From Dactylonectria macrodidyma (Eukaryota; Ascomycota; Sordariomycetes; Hypocreales; Nectriaceae): a stretch of 64,000 nt of DNA. Positions within the stretch are counted from its first letter, which is position 1; each line of letters starts with the position of its first letter. The notes beneath the pieces are model-generated. The model saw only the letters and a list, made by a program, of their open reading frames with translations, was not told where the DNA came from and ran no database searches. This document shows positions 51,948 to 61,410 of this stretch, piece by piece. The stretch spans positions 620,001 to 684,000 of the forward strand of contig JAGMUV010000029.1 of NCBI GenBank assembly GCA_020744425.1, written 5' to 3'. Position numbers and translations under genes: made by a program.

Positions 51948-53325
51948 TACAGCGGGGTCAAAAGTTACAACACAATTTCATGTACCCCGCTCTATCCAAT
52001 AATCAAAATTCAAATTCAACGACTTATTGCGCAGCCAATTTATGTGAGAATGGTGTTGCAAGTACATCATTCATCTTATATGAGAATGAGGATTGTTTGG
52101 AGGTACAATTCAGCCTTGTTCTCCGCCTCAATCGCGCGCGATGAAGGGCTAAGTCGGCACGCGATTTATGGTGTGGTACGGTGATGTCGCAACTAACACA
52201 GCGATCACGACCAGGCCAGGCCAGGCTCGGCCGACCACGCAAGCTAGGAGACCGAGAAAGGAGATGAATACTAAGAGTTATAGGGAAAGGCCCTCATATG
52301 CAAATCAAGGAATTAATTGAGGAGGCCGGTCTAAGCTGCTCAAAGAGGACTCTTCTAACGTTCCTTAGAAAGGAGGTATTATGCACTTTCAGTCACTTAT
52401 CCGGCCCTGCATCAGCGAGGCTATGGCTTGAAAACCCCTACACTTTACTAGGTAATATATACATATATCTACAGATTTTTCAGAGTCTTAAACCTTCTCA
52501 GATGAAGTTCTTGTAGCCTGAGGCGAGGGTCAGAGACGCACTTGGTGCTTCTGTGAGCCGGTATATTTTCTTTTCGCAATTGCAACTTGCCTAATAGTTC
52601 CTAGCACAAGAGGCTATTCAGATGGAATGTTCAGACCCGTGTCACTCCAATGAGGCACTCGCAGATGTTTTTCAACGCCTTTAGCTATTACAGGCGCATT
52701 TCAATGGCCCTTCTTTATAGTGACGCAGACTCAGATCGTGGCGGCGTTATGGCGTAAGTTCTGCTTGAATGCCTGCAGCAATACCTTTCTCAAATTGTCA
52801 CCAGAAATAGCCGCTTTAAGTGTAATAATTTGTCTCTTTTTCGGTCGCGATTGGTAATGGGCTGGCTGCTAGAATGGTGCGAGAACAGAAGGGCCAAGGT
52901 AATAGACTGGCCGCCCTACAGCCCGAATCTCAACCCCATTGAAACCCTATGGGAAATACTTAAAACAAAGATCTGCAAGTGATACTCTGAGCTCTCGAAC
53001 ATGCTAAAGACTGAGGAGTCCAAGTAACAACGTATTGAAGCCGCAATTAAGCTATGGGAAGAGATTGAGCCGGAGATTTGCAAAACCTGATCTTTTCAAT
53101 GAAGGGCAGGATGCAGGCGGTAGTGCGCGCATAGGGCTAGTATATGAAATATTAAAGATAATACAGAAGACTCTATCTAAAAGGCTATAGATTGATATAT
53201 ATAAATATTTAATTGATAATTATTTGATTTTGCTAGAATTATTTGAAAGTGAAGCATTCATTTAATGGAGGTACTGTGACGCCGGGTTGACTCCGGATGT
53301 GTCGTAACTTTCGCCCCCTACTGTA
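51948..53325 (+). mobile_element. Degenerate Tc1/mariner (impala-like) element
   Basis: About 1.38 kb flanked by imperfect inverted repeats: TACAGCGGGGTCAAAAGTTA (from 51948) and, inverted at the right end, TACAGTAGGGGGCGAAAGTT (ending 53325); TA doubles as target site. Inside are an HTH-like ELIEEAGLSCSKRTLLTFLR (52305-52370), and the DDE hallmark WPPYSPNLNPIETLWEILK (52910-52970) after VIDW. Multiple stops and frameshifts: non-functional. Size matches impala-type elements. Confidence 0.75.
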
Positions 53326-54224
53326 TCTTAACCTTTACTAATACATTACTTAGATGAGCATCTTTGGGTGTCTCGGAGCTCGGATTTCCTTCATTTCTGA
53401 GTGATGGATTTCTCAGCTAGAAGAACTAACCTGCCTTAGAAATCAAAACGACTTATGTAGGTTCGTGAACGGCTCGCGCAAAGACTAAGAATAGAAGGAG
53501 CTCAGTCTTACTCTATGTATCATCGCCAGTAAAGCCAGGTTTTAGCTCATGAGCTAACGACCGTAATTGTTATAAGGCGTTAAAAGATTCGCCCAATAAA
53601 TGCAACCACAAGCGGGTCTATTAAACTTAATTCAAGCCACTGCCTCTTCTCAGCGCACTCGGAAAATCTCGAAAGTCCGGTTCTTCTTAGGTCCGTAACT
53701 CTAGGAAGGTCCGGCGGAAGAAATGTAGTGAACAAAAGCATAAATTAATTTCGCGAGCCTCGAATCCTAGGTTCCCCACATCTTTTTCAGCTTCGGACAT
53801 AAGCGGACTTACCCGATCTCGCCCTTTCGGCTCTTCGCAAAATGGGCTATTAACTCAGCACCGAGGCCCAATGCGGCTTTGAATAATCTAATTGAACGTG
53901 TAAATGGTGCGAATGTACTGAAATGCTGATTTGTAAAAGCACCCGCATTTGATTCTGTTTCATGCAGGCCTGGTAACAAACACCGGTATCTCCGATCGCC
54001 GACCCAGTCTAAACACTCCAAGCATATACAACACGTTACGTATATGTATGGATACATAGCAAGATAAATGGATGAATCAAATGTTCCTGACCGCTGCTCT
54101 GTAATTCTTACGATTTTACACGCAAGACACGACCAACTAACGCTACTATAAATGTAAGCCTTCGTCATACAGTTGGATCGCCCCAGATATCAAACTAACA
54201 ACCCAAAGTATCCGCACCTACACC
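53326..54224. other. AT-rich spacer and probable promoter of the LovD-like gene
   Basis: No gene supported; a short minus-strand frame (53809-54168) appears spurious. Confidence 0.5.
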
Positions 54225-55609
54225 ATGGCACACTCTGAGTCGATGGCGAGCGTTGAGGATGCATTTCGGGGAGCTACAAGCGATGCAAAGGGCCTTCCAC
54301 ATGCTGCACTCATTGCTATGGATAAGGATGGTGAGTTCCGCTCCAACCTGCGCACTCTGAAGTTCTGGAGAATGTAATGGAAGTTATAAACCAAGCCGAG
54401 GGAGAGTAGTGAAGACAGTGCTGAGAGAGGCTTCCTGCGCAGAGGACATCGCTTTCAGCAATCGGCTTATATGTGCACGCAGGCAACATTATCCAAGCCC
54501 TGGCTACTGGGACCTTCAAGCCCCTTTCAGTGATCAGCGGCCCCCAACAGCCCTTCACGCATAACACCATTTGCTGGCTCGCCTCTTGCACCAAACTCAT
54601 GACCACTATCGCAGCTCTCCAACTCGTCGAACGTGGCCTTCTTTCCCTCAACGAAGATATTGCCCCGATTCTCCCTGAACTTGCCAAAGTCCAGATCCTT
54701 ATCGACGTGAAAGAGACCGGCCCCATCTTCCGTCCTCGTACACGCCCTATAACCCTCAGGAGCCTTCTCACGCACTCATCAGGCTTAGTCTACGAATCAA
54801 TGGATCCAAAAATGACTGCTTGGGGTGAGTGGGTGCGCAAGAACTACCCAGAAGAGGTAGCAAATCTGAATTCAACAGAGCCTGCTAAAGCCTTTTCCGG
54901 ACCACTGCTCTTTGAGCCAGGCGAAGGGTGGGCATACAGTACAGGATTAGACTGGGTTGGGATTGCGGTGGCGAGGGTCTCTGGACTTCCACTTACGCAA
55001 TACCTCAAACAGCATATATGGAGTCCACTGGGTATGGACAGTACGACTTTTGATCTTTCGACCCGGCCAGATCTACTCTCCCGCGCCGCACTCATGACAT
55101 TTAGGGCCGATGATGGGGAGTTGGTTAGTGGCGAGACTGCCCTGAAAGCATTTGGTGTCCAAAACGGGACGCTCTACGTCACGGAGAGTGGAGGCGGAGG
55201 CTGTTTCAGTACAGCTAATGATTACATCAAATTGTTGAGATCGATACATACCAACGACGGGATGTTGTTGAAGCCTGAATCCGTTGAAGAGATGTTCAAA
55301 CCGCAGTTGGCCGATCCTATACATCTGAAGCGATATCACCTGGGCCCTGGATCGAATCCACTGATGGGAAATATTCCTCATGAGACGAGAGTTGACTTCG
55401 GACTCGGGGGGCTTGTAGTTATGGACGACCTTGAGCGTGTTAGAAGGCGCGAAGGTTCCATGCAGTGGGGTGGGATGCCTAACTTATTCTGGTGGATGAG
55501 TCCCAAGAATGGTGTCTGTGGCTGCTACTTTCAGCAATTGCTACCGCCGGGTGATAAGATGGCTGTAGATATGTACCAGAGGTTTGAGAGAGCGACATAC
55601 AGCTTATGA
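54225..55609 (+). CDS. LovD-type serine hydrolase / acyltransferase (class C beta-lactamase fold)
   Basis: Exon 1 54225-54330 and exon 2 54483-55609 give 410 residues, near the 413 of LovD. Catalytic elements: Ser70 and Lys73 in ASCTKLMT (SxxK), Tyr187 in EGWAYSTGLDWVG, both at LovD-like positions, and a late GSMQWGGMPN at the place of the KTG/HSGG motif. HSSGL and SPLGMDSTTF are standard for the EstB/LovD group. Members hydrolyse esters or transfer acyl groups in secondary metabolism; there is no PKS or other cluster gene nearby, so a detoxifying esterase is as likely. The first intron is long (152 bp) and could hide a micro-exon. Intact; no signal peptide, so cytosolic. Confidence 0.8.
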
Positions 55610-56396
55610 TACAGGACTTCAATGGTGAGTTGCTAGCACAATGGCAAAAAATACAGTAGTTTTTTTTTCCACAATTTTTAACATTTTTCAAACCCAATGC
55701 TTCCACAGTTCTTCAGCTTGTACATCACTGGCTTTGCACCCAAACAGCCTCCATTGCAAAATATAGAATATAGCTCCTGCATCCACTCGTTGAACTTGGC
55801 TCTTTTCAGATCCTTGAGGAATGGTTGGTTCTACGTCGAAATCTCTCTCTAGCACCCCAGTACGCCTGCAAGATCCTTCACTCACCACTGTTGCTCCTCG
55901 ATAGAGTTAATTTCATCGATCGTTAGAGGGTTTCAGAAGAACCCGGTAAGAAGGAGGATAAAGCAGCCTACGGCTGCCAAAGTTGACCCGTTGAGTGGCC
56001 TAGAGCTGCGAGAAACCCGTTCCGGTTGTGTCGATTACTCAGGATAGAACAACATAGCCACGGATTCCAAGAAAAATCCCACATAGTTCCTCCCACATCG
56101 CTTCTCCTTATTAATTATTAATTATTAAGCACGCCTTCCACTTGAAATTGTCAGCTCGCGTTCTTCAGTATTAAGTAAATTATCTCCATTTTACTCAGGC
56201 ATCGCACTTCGGAAAACATTTAACATGCCGCACTTCGGAAATATGAAAGTACCGAGACATGAATATTTATCAATTAATAACGAAATAACCAGCTTAAAAT
56301 CACAAAGAAAAGCTTTATTACCCACAGATCCTAACGAGCTGTTAGGCTTTGCCTTATCACTCTTATCCAACAAGTCATCACTCTCTAACTTCCATA
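55610..56396. other. Spacer with a minus-strand C-terminal gene scrap
   Basis: At 55688-55820, minus strand, a frame reads QVQRVDAGAIFYILQWRLFG and EELWKHWV then stops; it looks like the end of a fungal protein of unknown family. The remainder is AT-rich and includes the ADH promoter. Confidence 0.4.
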
Positions 56397-57496
56397 ATGG
56401 CGTCTACTATCAAGCCAGTTCTTCCCACCTCCTACAAAGCTGCTGTTATTGAAGCACCTGGCGCTCCTTTGAAAGTCATCGATGTTACTTTAAAGAAGCC
56501 AGGCCCTAGCCAAGTCCTAGTCAAGGTTCTTGCTTGTGGTATTTGTCACTCCGATGCGGGACTTCAGCAAGGCCATTTTGGGCCACACCTTTTCCCGCGC
56601 GTCCCAGGCCACGAGATCGTCGGGGACGTTGTTAAAATTGGCGGGGGAGTCAGCCGTGTCGCGAATGGAGACCGTGTTAGAGGGACTTGGCATGGAGGTA
56701 TGGCAGATCTATACTTATGATTGAACACCCTCAATTAATTAATATCTTAGGTCACGACCATACTTGTCGCCAATGCCACATGGGGCTCTTCCAAATCTGC
56801 GACAATGCCGTTTCTAACGGGATCTCTCAAGACGGTGGTTATGCGGAATTCGTCTTGCTTCGTTCCGAGGCAGTTGTCAGAGTTCCCAAAGACCTAGATC
56901 CCGCTCAAGTTGGTCCTCTGCTCTGCGCCGGCGTCACCGTTTTCAACAGCATCCGTAAGATGAAAATTGAACAAGGAAACCTTGTTGCTATCCAGGGCAT
57001 TGGTGGATTAGGTCATTTGGCAATTCAGTACGCCAACAAAATGGGATACAAGGTTGCGGCTCTCAGCTCTGGTTCAGAAAAACGAGACCTTGCCTTGAAA
57101 CTCGGAGCGCACGAGTTTATCGATTCCAGCCAAGTCGATCCTATCAAAGCACTCAAGGAGTTGGGTGGCGCCGCACTCATTATTGCCACAGCACCCAACC
57201 CAAAATCCATTGCTCCTCTCACGGGGGCGCTTGGGGCAGCTGGAAAGCTCTGCGTGCTCGCGCCGGTGGGCCAGCTTGAGATCAACAGCTTTGATCTGAT
57301 TTCAAAAGCCGCGTCTGTTCATGGTTGGCCTAGTGGACATGCTTTGGACTGCGAAGACGCAATCGATTTCGCGCGGACGCATGGGGTAACGTGTCTTGTC
57401 GAGCGTTTCTCTCTCGATAACGCTCAAGAAGCGATGGATACAATGATTCAGAACAAGGTCAGGTTTCGAAGTGTCCTGGTTATGGGATCGGAATAG
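56397..57496 (+). CDS. Zinc-dependent alcohol dehydrogenase (MDR family)
   Basis: Exons 56397-56697 and 56751-57496 (53-bp intron) encode 348 residues. The catalytic zinc ligands are Cys47 in ACGICHSD and His72-Glu73 in VPGHEIVG, plus a Cys in LLCAGVTVFNS. The structural-zinc lobe HDHTCRQCHMGLFQICDN has fewer Cys than classical ADHs, as in a fungal subfamily opening with WHGGHD. The NAD(P)-binding Rossmann motif is GIGGLGHLAIQYA. It should oxidise or reduce a small alcohol/aldehyde in the cytosol. Intact and on the same strand as the LovD-like gene 790 bp upstream; no shared promoter. Confidence 0.9.
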
Positions 57497-57719
57497 AAGA
57501 TGGCCTAGCTACATTTAGAACTTGATATTAGGTTAACACAATCAAGACTGGTTCATTATATCAAAGAATTACAGCCCGGCACGCGTTCCAGAGACGCTAG
57601 TAATGAGCAGATTTCATTTTCTCCTGCCTGACCTCCTTCGCTTTCAAAACTCAATCCCAGCTGCTGTGGGGCTCCTAGGCAGCCCGACTATCTGGCACAT
57701 GCCGATCCAGCCGGCCGTG

Positions 57720-58088
57720 GATACTTGCGATGAGCTGAAGGAAGTCGCCAGTAGGGAACTCGAGCCGCAGGCTGGAATAATGACGGCGCGTGCGACCCAC
57801 GAAAAAGCAAGGAGCATCAGGCATTGCTGCCAATTGGCTGGACCGAGACGAATGAGCGTGGAGAGGAAGTACGATGGAGAGTACTGTCAAATCCATATCG
57901 ACCTGAACAAATCCAGAGCAGCCATCAAGATTTTCTCCAAGAGCGGGAGAGATTCAACTCGCGGTTTGCGCAAAGAAGCCTTAAGGAACGAAGAAGATGG
58001 CTATGGCAGTGGCCAAGAGGCTGCTAATGAGATTTCGAAAGTGCTATTCAAAAGCTTGCATGAGAGCGCCTTTGGTGGGAATTGGTGA
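57720..58088 (+). pseudogene. ATP-dependent DNA ligase fragment
   Basis: Within the frame CCQLAGPRRMSVERKYDGEY, CQIHIDLNKSRAAIKIFSKS and GRDSTR reproduce motif I (KYDGE, with the adenylated Lys) and the following strand region of fungal ATP-dependent ligase-domain proteins. After GRDSTR the homology ends, and everything upstream of AGPRR looks random. About 60 codons of a gene usually above 700 codons remain. Confidence 0.65.
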
Positions 58089-59494
58089 ATGTGTCTAGGG
58101 TACCCTAGTCTGGTGGCATTTGACATGTGGCTATCATTACAACATCGCAACAAAAAGCAACCAGAGTCTGAAATGTGGAAAAAATAAGGGGTTTGTAAGA
58201 TAAACATAACGAAACATTAAAAGAAACTTATCATAAAACAACCAGGAATAATTTGAGGCCTTCCTTCAAAAGAATAATTCTTATTAAACTCTGGCCAGTT
58301 GCTCGGTTCGCTTTAAGTTCAACTGGAGTGAGGCTCAAGAGCTCAAGTACACCAACGCAGGCAGATACCAAAATATTACTATATTATATATATTATCACA
58401 TCTTGAGGAACAAAATGTTGACCTTACTTGGCCTTCCCTTTTAGGAACTTGGCGCGGGGATGCCTATAACGTGCTTCATAAGCGAGCTGGCCACCGAACT
58501 ATCCTTTGCCAACAGATATTAAAATAAAACTACCCCAACGCCTAAAATCAATTAAAATCAATTACTAAACTCTCTTTTAGGCGCATCCATATCATTTTCA
58601 CAAGTAAGCGCAATATACCCGGGTTTCCTGCATCTTCCATATCGCTGTTCCCTCGTCTCTGTCCACCTCCCCTAACCACCACTTTGCTGCAGAGAGTTTC
58701 CGCTCATGGCGGCGTCAGCACGTTAGCGCACGGAGCCAGCTTCTCATGCACGTTGCCATGTGGGCCAAACGCCGCAGCCCTTCCCAATCCCAGAGAAGGA
58801 TGTACTGGGCTGGTTTGCACATTTGGGATTCAGATCCTGCCGACAAACGGGCCAAAGTTGGGGCTCGACGTTCTGGCGCAACTGAATGTTTACTGCGATA
58901 TTGCCGTAGATGGCGAGATGGTCTCGGGTGGTGTGCATGCCAAGTGCGGTGGCCGAGCTCGGTCAACGGCAAATGAGGGATCGATGTTGGTACGCCAAAC
59001 AAAACTTCAGCTCCTGCAGCCCCGCAATGCCAACTCAGCGCTAGGCCTAAGATGCCGTCTTGCCGATCCTCAACGAAGGGTCTCACAAGGCTGTCAAGGC
59101 TGTCAGGCCTTCAACGCAATTTACTACTTCACTGGGTACTTGGACCACCCACGCGCGTGCACCTCGCGCCTCAACTGGAATTACCATTCCTGGGCGAGGG
59201 AATGGAGCGTCGAAATGTACTTTGTGCCCACTGGGGCAGACTCAGTGTGGCCCGAGCCACATAAGGCGTATTGTAGGGCGCTCAACACAAGCACAGAATC
59301 GCCTCAACAAAAGGTCTTGTGCCCTTGGCTGCGGCTGGGGGCTGCTGATGGAGCCAGGCAACGAATATTAAGCCTTTTAGACGGATGTTTCAGCTGCACA
59401 GCCACCTTCGCGACTCATTTTCTTTATTTTCCCCCCTTCTCAAGCGCCCTGATCTCTCCTCAACTCTGCATCTCGTGCCATCTGAAGATCTCCA
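58089..59494. other. Spacer without a convincing gene
   Basis: AT-rich first half; the GC-richer second half has a 288-codon open frame (58684-59550) and overlapping frames on both strands, but composition is not protein-like and no motif is seen. It probably contains the promoter of the next gene. Confidence 0.4.
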
Positions 59495-61410
59495 ATGGAC
59501 CCACTGAGCGCGATCGCATCCATTGCAGGGATCGCCACCGCTGCAGGTGAGGCTGCCAAAATCCTTGGTCCGTACATAACGGCAGCGAAGGACGCACCCA
59601 AGATCGCGGCTCAACTCTCCTCGGAGGTTCTTGCGACGCAGACTATCCTCTCTGCCCTAGAGCAACTCGTCAGCAACATCTCCACCAGAAATGTAAAATA
59701 TGCGTCCCTAATCCAGGTCGATCAACTCATCGCTATTCTTACCAATGGTGTCCTGATATTTTCCGAGCTCCAGGCAGTGTTACAGACACTCCCACCGCCC
59801 GAACCCATAAGCCCGGGTTGGCGTTTATTGGCGCCAATGCAATGGGTTAGAAAGAAGAGTTCTTTAACTGCCATATTTACCAGGCTACAGGCATTCAAGT
59901 TGTCTATCAACTGTATTCTGAGCATTCTCCAGAGGTATGTTATCCACTATTTACAATCCGTTGAGGTTTACACGTATACAACTGGAGACAAAAAGCGATT
60001 CCCAAGTCAGAGCAGAAAACAACCAGCAGCAGTTAATATCAACCGTGGAAATGCTCTTAGAACGCAACCATGATCTATCTAAGAGACTGAGGGGCATAGA
60101 GAGCACTTTCAATACAACATCACAGCACCAAGCAACATCCCAGTTTATAGTTAGTACTGATAGTCTAGCGCCGCATACTGCATCACCAAAACGCTCCTCT
60201 CTCGTCGAGTTTGAGTTTGAGCGTGACCTCAAAGCCTCTCATGTTTACCGCCAAGCTAAGAAAGATACCATGGATTTTTCAGTACGCAGTTCTGTGGCCC
60301 GCACTCACGCGTGGTCTATTTTCTCCGGAATCAGTCTCAGCAACATCTCTGAGATCTCTGTTCTAGCTCTCCCGTTATATGCAGAGGACATTGCCAATCC
60401 ACAGCATTACGATTTTAGACACGAAACTGTTCAGCCTAAACTGTTGTTTTCCCCAACTGTTTACACGAGATCTATCTACCATGAGTGTGTTGAAGCGCAA
60501 CTTCAGCTGTCTCAGTTTGAATGGTTTGCTGAACTCCACCGGCAAGAAACTCAAAGGGGAACCGAAGACCAAACCCCCCTATCAATTCTTATCGCCATAT
60601 TTCGGCACGGGACTCCTCTGTTGATGTTATTTAATCAACTCGACAACTCGCAACACAAGAGATGGGAAAGTTTAATCGCTTCGAGTCCATCTGAATCAGT
60701 TGCAAAGCTTGCGATAGTCAAATTCGTTCAGGCTTGCGTAAGCCGCTTAAGTTTCCAGCCAGCTGACTGCTTTACTGTAGCTGATCTCATGAGCATTAAC
60801 ACAACAAACCACATTAAGGTAAAACAATAGCCTTGAACCTCATAAAATGCCCCGGCGACTTATCAACAATTAGGTTATCCGGCTAGTGCGGCTGCTTCTA
60901 GCGAGGCTCGCTAAGGCCGGTTTGATTCAAGCCGTTCTCTTCGAATTCACCCCCCAGGTCTTCACGGCAGAACCAAGTCCTGTAGGACTGGCTATGGACG
61001 AATTCCTCCGCGATGAGCGACTCTACCTCACACGTCTGGAGATCCTCCTCAAAACCGCCGAGCAGATCATATCTTCTGGCACGCTCCCCGTTGACACAGT
61101 CAAACAGATGTTTGCCCCAGTTGGTCCGTTGGTCGATGTTCAAAGAAAATTCTTGATAAAGGCAGAGATGTTGGTTCGGAGGCCATACCTGCGCCAAACT
61201 TGGCTGTCGGTTTTTCAGGAATGGTCACAACAGTCATCAGGCTATTATGCGGCTCTTATCACGGCAGAGAAAGAATCAAAATCAACGCTCAGAACTGCGC
61301 TATCATCCGCGGAGAATCATGACGAGCACCGAGCAGTATTAGACGCAAGGCTCGAAACCACTACATCCACTCCACTTTTGGACCAAGTAGAGTGGATGGA
61401 CCATTTTTAG
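59495..61410 (+). pseudogene. CDC24-like RhoGEF with NLR-type N-terminal domain, cut by a hAT element
   Basis: Exons 59495-59934, 59996-60818 and from 60874 join in frame (introns 61 and 55 bp). Residues 1-150 (MDPLSAIASIAGIATAAGEA ... QLSSEVLATQTILSALEQLV) are the helical N-terminal domain seen on fungal STAND proteins (PF17111-like). Residues about 150-270 form a coiled coil/linker. Residues about 245-420 resemble the calponin-homology-like domain of Cdc24 (IFRHGTPLLMLFNQLD). From about 440 the Dbl-homology domain begins (AMDEFLRDERLYLTRLEILL ... VDVQRKFLIKAEML ... YYAALITAEKESK). At about 61361 the sequence becomes the terminal repeat of a hAT transposon and a stop follows at 61410; the rest of the DH, PH and PB1 parts would lie beyond the right edge. 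Cdc24-type GEFs activate Cdc42; the NLR-type head would link it to a signalling or recognition role. Confidence 0.65.

Noticed and set aside
54331..54482. Possible micro-exon in the 152-bp intron of the LovD-like gene
   Set aside because: The two-exon model already gives the expected length and places Ser70, Lys73 and Tyr187 at family positions.
58684..59550. 288-codon plus-strand open frame
   Set aside because: Overlapping open frames on both strands, no motif, Cys-rich random composition, and it runs into the start of the RhoGEF gene in another frame.
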